64,000 bases of DNA from Streptomyces sp. V3I7 (GCF_030817495.1 NZ_JAUSZK010000001.1:2211001-2275000); one strand, 5' to 3'. Positions 7,295-17,278 are shown, counted from the stretch's first letter. Notes: generated by a model from the sequence alone, not told the origin. Program-made: numbers and translations.

Positions 7295-10200
7295 AGGTCG
7301 GCAGAGTCGGCGGCGTCTTCACGGGCCGCTCCTCCAACGCTTCCAGCGCCAGTCTGATCGCCTCGTCCAGTTGTACGTCGCTCCCCGCCGCCCAGTCCTG
7401 TGGGCGCTGTACGACCTCGACGTCCGGGTCGACGCCGTGGTTCTCCACGCCCCAGCCGTAACCCTCCAGCCAGTAGGCGTACTTCGGCTGGGTGACGAGT
7501 GTGCCGTCGACGAGGGCGGTAGCGGCTGTCGATGCCGATCACGCCGCCCCAGGTGCGCGTGCCGACCACGGGGCCGATGCCGAGGGCGCGTATCGCCGCG
7601 TTGACGATGTCGCCGTCGGAGCCGGAGAACTCGTTGGCGACGGCGACCACGGGCCCGCGGGGCGCGTCCTGCGGGTAGCTGATGGGCCGCATCCCGCGCG
7701 GCACGGCCCAGCCGACGATCCGCCGGGCCAGCTTCTCCACGACGAGCTGGGAGGTGTGGCCGCCCCGGTTCTCCCGGACGTCGACGACCAGCCCCTCGCG
7801 GGTCACCTCGCTGCGCAGGTCGCGGTGGATCTGGGCCCAGCCGGGGGCCTGCATGTCGGGCACGTGGAGATAGCCGAGCCGGCCGCCCGAGCGCTCGTGG
7901 ACGTGGGCGCGCCGGTCGGCGACCCAGGCGTGGTAGCGCAGCGGCTCCTCGTCGGCGAGCGGGATGACGACCGTGTGCCGCGGGTCGCCGCCGCCGGCGG
8001 GCGAGACGGTCAGCTCGACGGGCTGTCCGGCGGTTCCGACGAGCAGGGGGCCGGGTCCGGTCACCGGGTCGACCAGGTGGCCGCCGACGGCCACGATCGC
8101 GTCCCCGGCGCGCACGGCGACACCGGGCGCGGCGAGCGGGGCGCGGGCCTCGGGGTCGGAGGTCTCCGAGGGCAGGATGCGGTCGATGCGCCAACTGCCG
8201 TCCGGGTGGCGGGAGATGTCGGCGCCGAGCAGGCCCTGGCGGGCGCCGCCGTCGTATCCGCCGCGCGGGATGACGTAGGCGTGCGAGGTGCCGAGTTCGC
8301 CCTGCACCTCCCACAGCAGGTCGACCAGGTCGTCGTGGGTGGCGATGCGGTCGAGCACCGGGCGGTAGCGGTCGAGGACGCCGTCCCAGTCCACGCCGCT
8401 GAGGTCGGGGCGCCAGAACTGGTCGCGCATGATGCGGCCGGTCTCGTCGTACATCTGCCGCCACTCGGCGGCCGGTTCGACCGTCTGCCGGATCCGGGCG
8501 AGGTCGACGGTGAAGCTGGTGTCGCCGTCGTCGTCGGAGGGGGCGCGCCGGTCGCTGGGGACGACGCGGAGCCGCTCGTCGGTCCACAGCAGGACGCGTC
8601 TGCCGTCGCCGCTGACCTCGAAGTGGTCGGCGTCCGCGGCGAGATGCTCCAGGCGCCGCTGGGCGAGGTCGTAGCGCTCCAGCTCGGTCTTGGGCTCGGG
8701 GTCGTCGGGGGTGGCCCGGCCGGCGCCGAGGGTGCCGCGCACCGGGTGCCGCAGCCACAGCACGCCGTCCTTGGCGGCGCGCAGGCCGGAGTAGCGGGCG
8801 GCCTCGACCGGGAAGGGCACGATCCGGTCGGCGAGGCCGTCGAGGTCGACGCGGGTGACCGGGGTGCCCTCGCTGTCGGGGGTCTCGTCCCGGTCGGGCG
8901 TCTCGAAGGCGCGGCCGTGCCGCTGCGGGCCGAAGGGCGAGGGCGTGGTCGCGGCCAGGGTGATCAGGTGCGGGCGGTCGCCGACGACGAAGGCCAGGTC
9001 GAAGACGTGTTCGTCGTAGACGGGGTCGAAGGAGCGGTTGGAGAGGAAGGCGAGGTGCTTGCCGTCGAGGGTGAACGCGGGCGCGTAGTCCCTGAAGCGC
9101 AGCGGGGTCGCCTCGGTGACGGAGAGGTCGGTGGTGTGGGCGAGCCGGAGCTGGGAGAGGGGGCGCGGGCCGGGGTGGGTCCAGGCGAGCCACGCCGAGT
9201 CGGGCGAGAAGGCGAGGCCGTGGACGTCGCCGTCCTCGCTGCGGTCGACCTCGCGGACCTCGCCGGTCTCCCGCTCGACGAGCAGCAGGCGTCCGTCGTG
9301 CGCGGCGACGGCGGCGCGGCTGCCGTCGGGGGCCATGGCCAGCTCCAGCACCCGGCCGAGCTGTCCGGCGGCGAGCCGCCTGGCGGTGGCGCCGGGGGCG
9401 AGGCCGGTGGCCGGGGCGAACTCCAGGGCGTCCTCGCCCTCGGCGTCCGTCACCCACACCACCCACTCCTCGCCGTCCATGCGGAAGGTGCGCGGCAGCC
9501 GGGCCCGTACGCCGGGCCGGTCGGCGAGCGCGCGGGCGGGGCCGGAGCGGTGGGTGACCCAGTGGACGGCGCCGCGCACACAGACGGCGCTGCCGCGTGC
9601 GGTGTGGTCGGGCGAGGCGTCCGAGAACCAGCGGGCTGCGTCCACCGGGTACGGCTGGAGGTCCACCCGCGGTCCGCCGAGCCGGATGTCCAGGCGCCGG
9701 GGCTCGGCGCCCTCCAGGTCGTCCAGCAGCCACAGTTCGCCGGCGCTGGCGTAGACGACACGGCGGCCGTCGCTCGCCGCGTGCCGGGCGTAGAAGCCTT
9801 CCTCGAGCGGGGTGTGCCTGCGCAGACCGGAGCCGTCGGCGAGGGAGGAGTAGAAGGAGCCGGTGCCCTCGTGGTCGGAGAGGAAGCCGATCCGGTCCCC
9901 GGCCCACAGCGGGCACTCGATGTTGCCGTCCAGGTCCGCGTGCAGCCGGACGAACTCGCCGTCGCCGTCGCGGTCGATCCACAACTTGCCCGCCGTGCCG
10001 CCCCGGTAGCGCTTCCACCAGGCCGCCTCCCGGCCCATGAGCGCCGAGAGCAGGACGGTGCGCTCCCCGAACGCGACGTCGCCGACGGGGCCGTAGGGAA
10101 GGGTGGTCGCCGGTCCGCCGTCCAGCGGGACGGCGCGCGCCCAGCTGCGGCGCAGGCTGGCCTGTCCTTGCGTGGAGAGCGCGAGGACCTGTCCGTCGGG

Positions 10201-10494
10201 GGTCCAGCCGAGCACGCGGGTGTGCCAACTGCCCCAGTACGTCAGCCGTTTGGAGACGCCGCCCTCGACGGGGGCGACATGGACCTCCGGTGCGCCGTCG
10301 CGGGTGGAGGTCCAGGCGACGGTGGTGCCGTCGGGTGAGATCCGGGGCTGGGTCACCGGTACGTTGTCGGCGCTGACCCGCCATGCCCGGCCGCCGTCGA
10401 GCGGCGCGAGCCAGACGTCGTCCTCGGCGGTGAAGGCGACCAGATCGCCGTGCAGGTGCGGGAAACGGAGATACGAACCCGTGGACGCAGTCAC
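7293..10494 (-). pseudogene. S41 family peptidase (tricorn protease homologue), apparent one-base frameshift near the C-terminus
   Basis: The coding pattern of a roughly 1,066-residue tricorn-type protease. It has an N-terminal beta-propeller region with repeated WTPDG/LAFSPDSAWLAW-like blades, a PDZ domain (AGDAIVAVGGHLVDP) and the S41 core. The catalytic His is in GTSHAYV (about residue 737) and the nucleophile Ser in NEFSGSDGD (about 957). In the run GAGGGC at 7512-7517 there is one G too many for the frame. Before it the protein reads GVIGIDSRYR; after it the natural continuation (GTLVTQPKYAYWLEGYGW, GVENHGVDPDVEV) is in another frame and ends at 7293. The GVENHG Glu corresponds to the tricorn catalytic Glu, so the shifted frame loses it and runs on antisense to the HIT gene. 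This is a genuine lesion or a sequencing error. Confidence 0.85.
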
Positions 10495-10540
10495 CCGGTC
10501 ACCCTATGCACGCGGCGGCGTCCGTGGGCCCGGTTTCCGA

Positions 10541-11116
10541 TCACTTGCCTTCGACGGGCCGGCAACTCGGGTCCGTCTCGCACCAGATGGTCCGGGTGAC
10601 GGTCACCGTGACGGTGGGGCGGGGCTGCCCGCCGGCCGGGGGCCGGTGGGTGGCGGGCGGGCTGTACGCCGGGCCGGGGGTGGCGTCGCAGTCGCCGAGG
10701 CCGTGCACATGGAACCGCTCCTTGCCGCCGACCCGGGCGACGAGGTCGCCGCGCACGCACGCGCCGTCCACGGCCCGGGTGACGCGTCCGGTCACGGTGA
10801 TCTTCCGCCCGTCCTCGGTCCGCCCCTGGCAGTCGACGGACACCACGGTGGACTCGCTGGGCGACGGGCTCCGCCCGGACGCCTGGGTCCGCCCGCCGCT
10901 GCCGTAGTCGCCGGTGCAGCTGAGCCAGCGCACGTCGACATGCTGCCGGTCGAGTCGGGCCGTCGCCGTCCGGTCGGTGGTGTACGCCGCCGACGCGGAG
11001 TTCAGGTCCCCCGGCCGGCAGCCCGCGACGGTGACCGCAGCCAGCGCCGCGAGTCCCGCCGCGGCCACCGGCCGCACCGCGCGGGGCCGTTGCCGCGTTC
11101 GCCTCAATACCCCCAT
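10541..11116 (-). CDS. Probable secreted lipoprotein of unknown function
   Basis: A 191-residue protein with a typical lipoprotein signal: basic MGVLRRTRQRPR, a hydrophobic Ala/Leu core, and lipobox VTVAGC, so Cys33 would be lipidated after cleavage by signal peptidase II. The mature part has four or more Cys residues (CTGDYG, VDCQGR, ACVRGD, LGDC) that could form disulfides outside the cell. The region VDCQGRTEDGRKITVTGRV looks like a small beta domain, but no family is recognised. It is 46 bases downstream of the S41 gene start in the opposite reading sense of the operon, that is, upstream on the same strand. No clear ribosome binding site is seen before the ATG. Confidence 0.75.
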   Translation of the reverse strand: MGVLRRTRQRPRAVRPVAAAGLAALAAVTVAGCRPGDLNSASAAYTTDRTATARLDRQHVDVRWLSCTGDYGSGGRTQASGRSPSPSESTVVSVDCQGRTEDGRKITVTGRVTRAVDGACVRGDLVARVGGKERFHVHGLGDCDATPGPAYSPPATHRPPAGGQPRPTVTVTVTRTIWCETDPSCRPVEGK

Positions 11117-11216
11117 GCAGGGCAGCGTCCCACCGACACGCGCACCGCGGTAGGGCGCATACGGCCACTCACGTGTTCGGGCAGCTCACCGATGGGTGAC
11201 GTGCGGGGTGGTGCCG

Positions 11217-11966
11217 TCAGCTCCAGCGCCCGGTGCGGCCCAGCAGCAGGGCCGCCGCCGCGGTGCCCGCGGTGGAGGTGCGCAGGACGGAGCGGCCGAG
11301 GACGTACGGCTTGGCGCCCGCCGCCCGGAAGGCCGCCAACTCGTCGGAGGAGACGCCGCCTTCGGGACCGACGACGAGCACGATGTCGCCCTCGGCGGGG
11401 AGTTCGGCGGTGGCGAGCGGCTCGCTGACGGTGTCGAAGTCGGAGTGCAGCACGGCGGCGAAGTCGGCGTCGGCCAGAAGTGCCGCCACCTGCTTGGTCG
11501 TCGCGGCGTCGGCCACCTCGGGGAAGCGGACCCGGCGGGACTGCTTGCCGGCCTCGCGGGCGGTGGCCCGCCACTTGCCGAGGGCCTTCAGCCCGCGCTC
11601 GCCCTTCCACTGGGTGATGCAGCGGGACGCCGCCCACGGCACGATGGCGTCGACGCCGACCTCGGTCATGGTCTCCACGGCGAGTTCGCCCCGGTCGCCC
11701 TTGGGCAGGGCCTGCACGACGGTGATGCGCGGGGACTCGGCGGGCTCCTGGACGACATCGCCCAGCCGGACGACCAGCCGGTCCTTGCCCTCGGTGCCGG
11801 TCACCTCGCACTCGGCCCAGCGCCCGGCGCCGTCGGTGAGGACGACGGCCTCGCCCGGCTGCAGCCGCTTCACGGAGACGGCGTGCCGTCCCTCGGGGCC
11901 GTCGAGGACGAAAGAGCCCGAGCCGTGCGCGGGGAACTCCTCGACGACGAAGACGGGAGCGGTCAT
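11217..11966 (-). CDS. rsmE: 16S rRNA (uracil-1498-N3)-methyltransferase RsmE
   Basis: A 249-residue SPOUT-class methyltransferase that methylates U1498 of 16S rRNA using S-adenosylmethionine. The N-terminal PUA-like part (LDGPEGRHAVSVKRLQPGE) is followed by the family signature MTEVGVDAIVPWAASRC, then RFPEVADAATTKQ and the knot motif VLVVGPEGGVSSDELAAF. Length is normal. Its start overlaps the stop of the upstream nitronate monooxygenase gene by four bases (11963-11966), giving translational coupling. The dnaJ-NMO-rsmE proximity is typical of actinobacteria, and rsmE after dnaJ is common widely. Confidence 0.95.
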   Translation of the reverse strand: MTAPVFVVEEFPAHGSGSFVLDGPEGRHAVSVKRLQPGEAVVLTDGAGRWAECEVTGTEGKDRLVVRLGDVVQEPAESPRITVVQALPKGDRGELAVETMTEVGVDAIVPWAASRCITQWKGERGLKALGKWRATAREAGKQSRRVRFPEVADAATTKQVAALLADADFAAVLHSDFDTVSEPLATAELPAEGDIVLVVGPEGGVSSDELAAFRAAGAKPYVLGRSVLRTSTAGTAAAALLLGRTGRWS

Positions 11967-13084
11967 CGGAGGTCACCTCCGGCGGACAGCGGGGCCTGGG
12001 CGGCGGCGAGTTCACCGGCGAGGACGTGGACGAGCTGCCCGGCGGGCAGGTCGCGGGCGAGCCGGTGCCCCTGGCCCGCCCACAGCGCCATGCCCTGCGC
12101 GTCCCCGGCCCTGGCGGCGGCCTTGCGCAGCGGCGCGGTGAGGTGGTGGACCTCGGGGTAGGCGGCGGGGGCGTACGGGCCGTGCTCGCGCAGGAACCGG
12201 TTGACCAGGCCGCGGGCCGGGCGGCCGGAGAAGGCGCGGGTCAGTTCCGTGCGGGCGAACAGGGGGTTGGTGAGCGCCTGCTTGTGCAGATCGGCGGCGC
12301 CGGACTCGGGGGTGGCGAGGAACGCGGTGCCGAGCTGGGCGGCACTCGCGCCCGCCGCGAGGACGGCGGCGATCTGGCTGCCGCGCATGATGCCGCCCGC
12401 GGCCACGACGGGCAGGTCCACGGTTTCGCGGATCAGGGCGACCAGGGAGAGCAGGCCGAGGCCGGCACCGTCGTTCTCCGGGAGGTCGCGGTGGGTGCCC
12501 TGGTGGCCGCCGGCCTCCACGCCCTGCGCGATCACGGCGTCGGCGCCGGACCGCTGTACCGCGAGGGCCTCCTCGGGGGTGGTCGCGGAGACCATCGTGA
12601 GGGTGCCGGCGCGGTGGAGGGAGTCGATCACCTCACGGCTCGGGACGCCGAAGTGGAAGGAGACCACCGGCACCGGGTTGTCGAGCAGCGCGGCCAGCTT
12701 GACCTCGTAGCCGTCGTCCCGGCCGCTGTCGGGGTCGCCGAGTTCGGTCCCGTACCAGGCGGCCTCGCCGCCGAGCTGATGCGCGTAGACCTCGACGGCG
12801 GCCGCGGCCGGCGTCGTCGCGCCCTCGGCCGCGGCGGCCGTGGGGCCCGCGCTCGAACACTCCGGCTGGGGCACGAACAGGTTGACGCCGAAGGGGCGCC
12901 CGGTGAGGCCCCGCAGCTGCTTGATCTCCTGGTACATCCCGTCGGCGGTCTTGTACCCGGCGGCGAGGAAGCCGAGGCCGCCCGCCTCGGACACGGCGGC
13001 GGCGAGCCGCGGGACGGCGACACCGCCCGCCATCGGGGCCTGCACGATCGGATGCCGGAAGAGATCGGTCAGTGCGGAGGACAT
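11963..13084 (-). CDS. Nitronate monooxygenase (2-nitropropane dioxygenase family)
   Basis: A 373-residue FMN-dependent TIM-barrel oxidase of the NMO family, oxidising alkyl nitronates such as propionate-3-nitronate. Motifs seen are HPIVQAPMAGGVAVP at the N-terminus, GGLGFLAAGYK, GADAVIAQGVEAGGHQG (flavin phosphate region) and LPVVAAGGIMRGSQIAAVLAAGA. Residues 260-345 hold the FLATPESGA and RAFSGRPARG blocks. The natural substrate is not deducible. It lies 54 bases after dnaJ and is coupled to rsmE by ATGA overlap. Confidence 0.92.
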   Translation of the reverse strand: MSSALTDLFRHPIVQAPMAGGVAVPRLAAAVSEAGGLGFLAAGYKTADGMYQEIKQLRGLTGRPFGVNLFVPQPECSSAGPTAAAAEGATTPAAAAVEVYAHQLGGEAAWYGTELGDPDSGRDDGYEVKLAALLDNPVPVVSFHFGVPSREVIDSLHRAGTLTMVSATTPEEALAVQRSGADAVIAQGVEAGGHQGTHRDLPENDGAGLGLLSLVALIRETVDLPVVAAGGIMRGSQIAAVLAAGASAAQLGTAFLATPESGAADLHKQALTNPLFARTELTRAFSGRPARGLVNRFLREHGPYAPAAYPEVHHLTAPLRKAAARAGDAQGMALWAGQGHRLARDLPAGQLVHVLAGELAAAQAPLSAGGDLR

Positions 13085-13138
13085 GACGGCATGTTGTCAC
13101 GTCCTCCGATCAACACCGAATCGGACGGTTCCCGGGCG

Positions 13139-14287
13139 TCAGCGCCCGTTGAACGCGTCCTTCAGCCGCGAGAACAGGCCCTGCTGACCGGGCTGGAACT
13201 GACCCAGGGGCCGTTCCTCGCCGCGCAGTTTGGCCAGCTCGCGCAGGAGGCGCTCCTGCTCGGGGTCGAGCTTGTTCGGGGTCTGGACCTCGACGTGGAC
13301 GATCAGGTCGCCCCGGCCGCCGCCGCGCAGGTGCGTGATGCCCCGGCCGTGCAGCGGGATCGACTGGCCGGACTGGGTGCCGGGCCGGATGTCGACCTCC
13401 TCCATGCCGTCCAGCGTCTCCAGCGGCACCTTGGTGCCGAGGGCCGCCGCCGTCATCGGGATCGTGACCGTGCAGTGCAGGTCGTCGCCGCGCCGCTGGA
13501 AGGTCGAGTGCGGCAGCTCGTGGATCTCGACGTACAGGTCGCCGGCGGGACCGCCGCCGGGGCCGACCTCGCCCTCGCCGGCAAGCTGGATGCGGGTGCC
13601 GTTGTCGACACCGGCCGGGATCTTGACGGTCAGGGTGCGGCGCGAGCGGATGCGGCCGTCGCCGGCGCACTCCGGGCACGGCGTCGGGACGACCGTGCCG
13701 AAGCCCTGGCACTGCGGGCAGGGACGCGAGGTCATGACCTGGCCCAGGAAGGACCGGGTGACCTGCGAGACCTCACCGCGGCCGCGGCACATGTCGCACG
13801 TCTGGGCGGACGTGCCCGGTGCGGCGCCCTCGCCGTTGCAGGTGTTGCAGACGACCGCCGTGTCGACCTGGATGTCCTTCGTCGTGCCGAAGGCGGCCTC
13901 GTCGAGCTCGACGTCGAGCCGGATCATCGCGTCCTGGCCGCGGCGGGTGCGCGAGCGCGGTCCACGCTGCGAGGCCGTGCCGAAGAACGCGTCCATGATG
14001 TCGGAGAAGTTCCCGAAGCCCCCGGCACCGAATCCGCCCGCACCCGCGCCCGCACCGGCTCCGCCGGCCTGCGAGAGCGGGTCGCCGCCGAGGTCGTAGA
14101 CCTGCTTCTTCTGCGGGTCCGACAACACCTCGTAGGCGGCGTTGATCTCCTTGAACCGCTCCTGCGTCTTCGGATCGGGATTGACGTCCGGGTGCAGCTC
14201 GCGCGCGAGCCGGCGGAACGCCTTCTTGATCTCATCCTGCGACGCGTCGCGGCGCACGCCGAGAACGGCGTAGTAGTCCGTGGCCAC
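13139..14287 (-). CDS. dnaJ: Molecular chaperone DnaJ (second-type actinobacterial copy)
   Basis: A 382-residue type I Hsp40. The J-domain (residues 1-70) has the HPD motif at 32-34. The Gly/Phe-rich linker GFGAGGFGNFSDIMDAF follows. Four zinc-finger repeats are complete: CNTCNGEG, CDMCRGRG, CPQCQGFG and CPECAGDG. The C-terminal substrate-binding domains end at FNGR. The GTG start follows the hrcA stop with no gap, so hrcA-dnaJ is a bicistronic heat-shock operon under the CIRCE site at 15347-15371. It partners DnaK, which is not in this window; in Streptomyces a first DnaJ is normally encoded with dnaK. Confidence 0.95.
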   Translation of the reverse strand: MATDYYAVLGVRRDASQDEIKKAFRRLARELHPDVNPDPKTQERFKEINAAYEVLSDPQKKQVYDLGGDPLSQAGGAGAGAGAGGFGAGGFGNFSDIMDAFFGTASQRGPRSRTRRGQDAMIRLDVELDEAAFGTTKDIQVDTAVVCNTCNGEGAAPGTSAQTCDMCRGRGEVSQVTRSFLGQVMTSRPCPQCQGFGTVVPTPCPECAGDGRIRSRRTLTVKIPAGVDNGTRIQLAGEGEVGPGGGPAGDLYVEIHELPHSTFQRRGDDLHCTVTIPMTAAALGTKVPLETLDGMEEVDIRPGTQSGQSIPLHGRGITHLRGGGRGDLIVHVEVQTPNKLDPEQERLLRELAKLRGEERPLGQFQPGQQGLFSRLKDAFNGR

Positions 14288-15304
14288 TTACGACTCCGCC
14301 AGGATCTGTCCGACGTACCGTGCCACTGCGCGTACCGCTCCCATCGTTCCCGGGTAATCCATGCGGGTCGGTCCGACCACGCCGAGCTTGGCTACTGCCT
14401 CGCCGCCCGAACCGTAGCCGACCGCCACCACGGAAGTGGAGTTGAGTCCCTCGTAGGCGTTCTCGTGACCGATGCGTACGGTCATGCCCGAATCCCCGGC
14501 CTCCCCAAGCAACTTGAGGAGCACGACCTGCTCCTCGAGTGCTTCGAGCACCGGACGGATGGTGAGGGGGAAGTCATGTCCGAAGCGCGTCAGATTGGCG
14601 GTACCGCCGATCATCAGCCGCTCCTCGTTCTCCTCGGCCAGCGTCTCCAGCAACGTGGAGAGCACTGCGGAGACCGTACCGCGATCCTCGACCTCGAAGG
14701 CCTCCGGCAGGTCCTCCACGAGACGCGGGACGTCCGTGAAGCGCCGGCCGGCGACCCTGCTGTTGAGCCGCGCCCGCAGATCCGCGAGCGTCGCCTCGCC
14801 GCACGGCGCCGGGCAGTCCACCAGCCGCTGCTCGACCCGGCCGGTGTCCGTGATCAGCACGAGCATGACGCGCGCCGGGGCGAGCGACAGCAGCTCCACG
14901 TGCCGCACGGTCGAGCGGGTCAGGGACGGGTACTGAACGACGGCGACCTGCCGGGTGAGCTGCGCGAGCAGCCGTACCGTGCGGGCCACGACGTCGTCGA
15001 GGTCGACCGCCCCTTCGAGGAAGTTCTGGATGGCGCGCCGCTCGGGCGCGGTCATCGGCTTCACGCCGGCGAGCTTGTCGACGAAGAGCCGGTAGCCCTT
15101 GTCGGTGGGGATGCGCCCCGCGCTGGTGTGCGGCTGGGCGATGAATCCCTCGTCCTCCAGGGCGGCCATGTCGTTGCGGACGGTGGCCGGGGACACCCCG
15201 AGGTTGTGCCGCTCGGTGAGCGCCTTGGAGCCCACCGGCTCCTCGGTGCCGACGTAGTCCTGGACGATGGCGCGCAACACCTGGAGCCTGCGCTCGCTCA
15301 GCAT
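14288..15304 (-). CDS. hrcA: Heat-inducible transcription repressor HrcA
   Basis: A 338-residue repressor that binds CIRCE operators and is kept active by GroE. The winged-helix N-terminus reads [18 protein letters not shown] with [19 protein letters not shown] as the recognition region. The GAF-like and dimerisation parts follow ([37 protein letters not shown]). The ATG at 15304 is preferred over the in-frame GTG nine bases upstream because GGAGG lies eight bases before it, whereas it overlaps the GTG. The CIRCE element is 42 bases upstream, giving autoregulation of hrcA-dnaJ. Confidence 0.95.
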   Translation of the reverse strand: MLSERRLQVLRAIVQDYVGTEEPVGSKALTERHNLGVSPATVRNDMAALEDEGFIAQPHTSAGRIPTDKGYRLFVDKLAGVKPMTAPERRAIQNFLEGAVDLDDVVARTVRLLAQLTRQVAVVQYPSLTRSTVRHVELLSLAPARVMLVLITDTGRVEQRLVDCPAPCGEATLADLRARLNSRVAGRRFTDVPRLVEDLPEAFEVEDRGTVSAVLSTLLETLAEENEERLMIGGTANLTRFGHDFPLTIRPVLEALEEQVVLLKLLGEAGDSGMTVRIGHENAYEGLNSTSVVAVGYGSGGEAVAKLGVVGPTRMDYPGTMGAVRAVARYVGQILAES

Positions 15305-15346
15305 CGCACTCACCTCCGGAATCGGTCGTCACCGCGCTTCGCGGCC

Positions 15347-15371
15347 TGGCACTCTGCGCGTACGAGTGCCA
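15347..15371. promoter_or_regulatory. CIRCE operator upstream of hrcA
   Basis: TGGCACTC, nine bases, GAGTGCCA. This matches the CIRCE consensus core (GCACTC-N9-GAGTGC) perfectly, with both outer positions G/C instead of the usual T/A. It is the binding site of HrcA, whose gene begins 42 bases downstream. Confidence 0.93.
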
Positions 15372-15469
15372 ATGTTCCCCGGCCAAGTGTACGGCCGTGA
15401 GGTACGGCGGGGGCAAGGCCGGTCCTGCGGCGTCGTGCCCCGGACGGACCTCACCGCTAGCGTCGCGGT

Positions 15470-16192
15470 ATGACGGTGACTTGGGAAGACCTGGGGTGGG
15501 AGCGGCTGGCCGCCGGGGCCGGCCGGTGCCGCCTGCCGGGCTGGGACTGCACGGTGGGCCTGGTTCTCGGGGAGGGGACGGCGCTCGTCGTGGACGCCGG
15601 TTCCAGCCTCGCGGAGGGCGCCCGGCTGCGGACCGAGGCACAGGAACTGACCGGGCACCGTGTGACTCATCTCGCTCTCACGCACCCCCACTTCGACCAT
15701 GTCCTCGGCGCTCCCGCGTTCGCGGGCGCGGAGGTGTTCGCCGCCGTGGGCACGGACGCCGTGTTCGCGTACGAGCGCGAGGAGCTGCGTCTGGACGCCG
15801 TCCGGCACGGTCTGCCGGCCCCGGAGGCGGAGCATGCGGCCGACGCCCTCGCGGTGCCGCGCCGTCTGGTCTCCGGCGAGTGGACGCTGGACCTGGGCGG
15901 CGGCCGCCAGGTGCTGCTGGCGAACGTGGGCCCGGGGCACACGGCGTACGATCTGGCGGTTCTGGTGCCGGGCGACCCGGAGGTGGTCTTCTGCGGCGAC
16001 CTGGTCGAGGAGTCCGGCGCTCCGCAGGCGGGATCCGACGCCGTCCCGGCGCAGTGGCCGGCCGCCCTGGACCGGCTGCTCGCCCTCGGCGGCGAGGACG
16101 CGCTCTACGTGCCCGGTCACGGCGCGGTGGTGGACGCGGGGTTCGTGCGCAGGCAGCGGGACGAGCTGGCGGCGCGTTTCGGCGTGTCGTAA
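15470..16192 (+). CDS. MBL-fold metallo-hydrolase
   Basis: A 240-residue metallo-beta-lactamase-fold hydrolase. The zinc motif is LTHPHFDHVLG, followed by GPGHTAYDLAVL (third His) and FCGDLVEESGAP (bridging Asp), ending with YVPGHGAVVDAGFV (last His). This full ligand set means a competent binuclear centre. Substrate is unknown; glyoxalase II and lactonase types share these motifs. It is transcribed away from hrcA, with about 155 bases between them that contain the CIRCE site, and is followed 47 bases later by the DUF3097 gene on the same strand. Confidence 0.88.
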   Translation: MTVTWEDLGWERLAAGAGRCRLPGWDCTVGLVLGEGTALVVDAGSSLAEGARLRTEAQELTGHRVTHLALTHPHFDHVLGAPAFAGAEVFAAVGTDAVFAYEREELRLDAVRHGLPAPEAEHAADALAVPRRLVSGEWTLDLGGGRQVLLANVGPGHTAYDLAVLVPGDPEVVFCGDLVEESGAPQAGSDAVPAQWPAALDRLLALGGEDALYVPGHGAVVDAGFVRRQRDELAARFGVS

Positions 16193-16239
16193 GCGCGGGT
16201 CGCTAGTGCTGGTCGCGGGCTTCTCCTATCGTCATCCGA

Positions 16240-17058
16240 ATGCGCCAGTACTCCGCCGACCTGACCCCGCCGTGGAAGAAGCCGAAGCCCGCCCCGGAGG
16301 TCCCGGCGGACCCCGGCCTGGTGGTGGAGGAGCCCGGCACCGGCTTCTGCGGCGCGGTGATCCGCTGCGAGGCGGGCACGGTGACCCTGGAGGACCGCTT
16401 CGGCAAGCACCGGGTGTTCCCGCTGGAGCCGAGGGGCTTCCTGCTGGAGGGCCAGGCGGTGACCCTCGTACGGCCTGCGTCAGCGGCTGTACGTCCCACC
16501 CGTACGGCATCCGGTTCGGTCGCCGTCCCCGGCGCCCGCGCCCGGGTGGCCCGTGCCGGGCGCATCTACGTCGAGGGCCGGCACGACGCGGAGCTGGTCG
16601 AGAAGGTGTGGGGCGACGACCTGCGCATCGAGGGCGTGGTGGTTGAGTACCTGGAGGGCGTGGACGACCTCCCGTCGATCGTGGCGGAGTTCGGGCCAGG
16701 GCCGGACGCCCGGCTGGGCGTGCTGGTGGACCACCTGGTGCCGGGCACGAAGGAGTGGCGCATCGCGGAGTCGGTGACGAGCGAGCACGCCCTGGTCGTC
16801 GGCCATCCGTACATCGACATCTGGGAGGCCGTGAAGCCCTCGTCCCTGGGGATTCCGGAGTGGCCGCGTGTGCCGCACGGGCAGGACTGGAAGACGGGCG
16901 TGTGCCGGGCGCTGGGCTGGCCGTCGGACAACACGGGGGCGGTCTGGCAGGCGATCCTGAAACGGGTGGGGTCCTACAGGGACCTGGAGCCGGCGTTGCT
17001 GGGACGGGTGGAGGAGCTGATCGACTTCGTCACGGCAACGGGTACCGGTAGGGCTTGA
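16240..17058 (+). CDS. DUF3097 family protein
   Basis: A 272-residue actinobacterial protein of the DUF3097 family. Recognisable parts are the N-terminal SADLTPPWKKPKPAPEVP, the small beta-barrel-like GTVTLEDRFGKHRVFPLEP, and the Toprim-like central block RIYVEGRHDAELVEKVWGDD, with LGVLVDHLVPGTKEWRI further on. The Toprim-like pattern (Glu in VEGRHD, DHLV Asp) suggests a metal-dependent nucleic-acid function, which is inference. Its last nine codons overlap the antisense candidate small gene at 17030-17178. Confidence 0.88.
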   Translation: MRQYSADLTPPWKKPKPAPEVPADPGLVVEEPGTGFCGAVIRCEAGTVTLEDRFGKHRVFPLEPRGFLLEGQAVTLVRPASAAVRPTRTASGSVAVPGARARVARAGRIYVEGRHDAELVEKVWGDDLRIEGVVVEYLEGVDDLPSIVAEFGPGPDARLGVLVDHLVPGTKEWRIAESVTSEHALVVGHPYIDIWEAVKPSSLGIPEWPRVPHGQDWKTGVCRALGWPSDNTGAVWQAILKRVGSYRDLEPALLGRVEELIDFVTATGTGRA

Positions 17059-17178
17059 CGTCGGGCAGCGTCCCGAAGCCGCTGGTGTCCACTTCGCCCC
17101 CCCCAAAGCCTCGAGTCCGTCGGGCGGCTCGAACCCCTCGAAGGACTCTGCGACTCCACGTTCGTCCACAGCGGTCAT
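17030..17178 (-). pseudogene. Candidate small acidic peptide gene interrupted at a G8 tract
   Basis: On the minus strand an ATG at 17178 has GGAGG eight bases upstream. It opens an acidic reading frame, MTAVDERGVAESFEGFEPP, continuing to EALG. It then meets eight consecutive G (17097-17104). In the present frame the protein runs on antisense into the DUF3097 gene. With one more G, or two fewer, it would end as EVDTSGFGTLPDVKPYRYPL plus Pro at a TGA at 17030-17032, about 49 residues in all. After the tract 20 of 21 codons in that frame end in G or C, a strong coding signal. No family is recognised. It could be a real small gene with a length-variable tract, or a sequencing error. Confidence 0.45.
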
Positions 17179-17278
17179 CTCCGTGGCCTCCACAATTCGC
17201 CGCGTACGGTCAGCGGCGGACTACGAATCAGGTCAGGGACCGAACCGGCGTTTCGCAGTGGTTCACCCCGCCGAGTGA

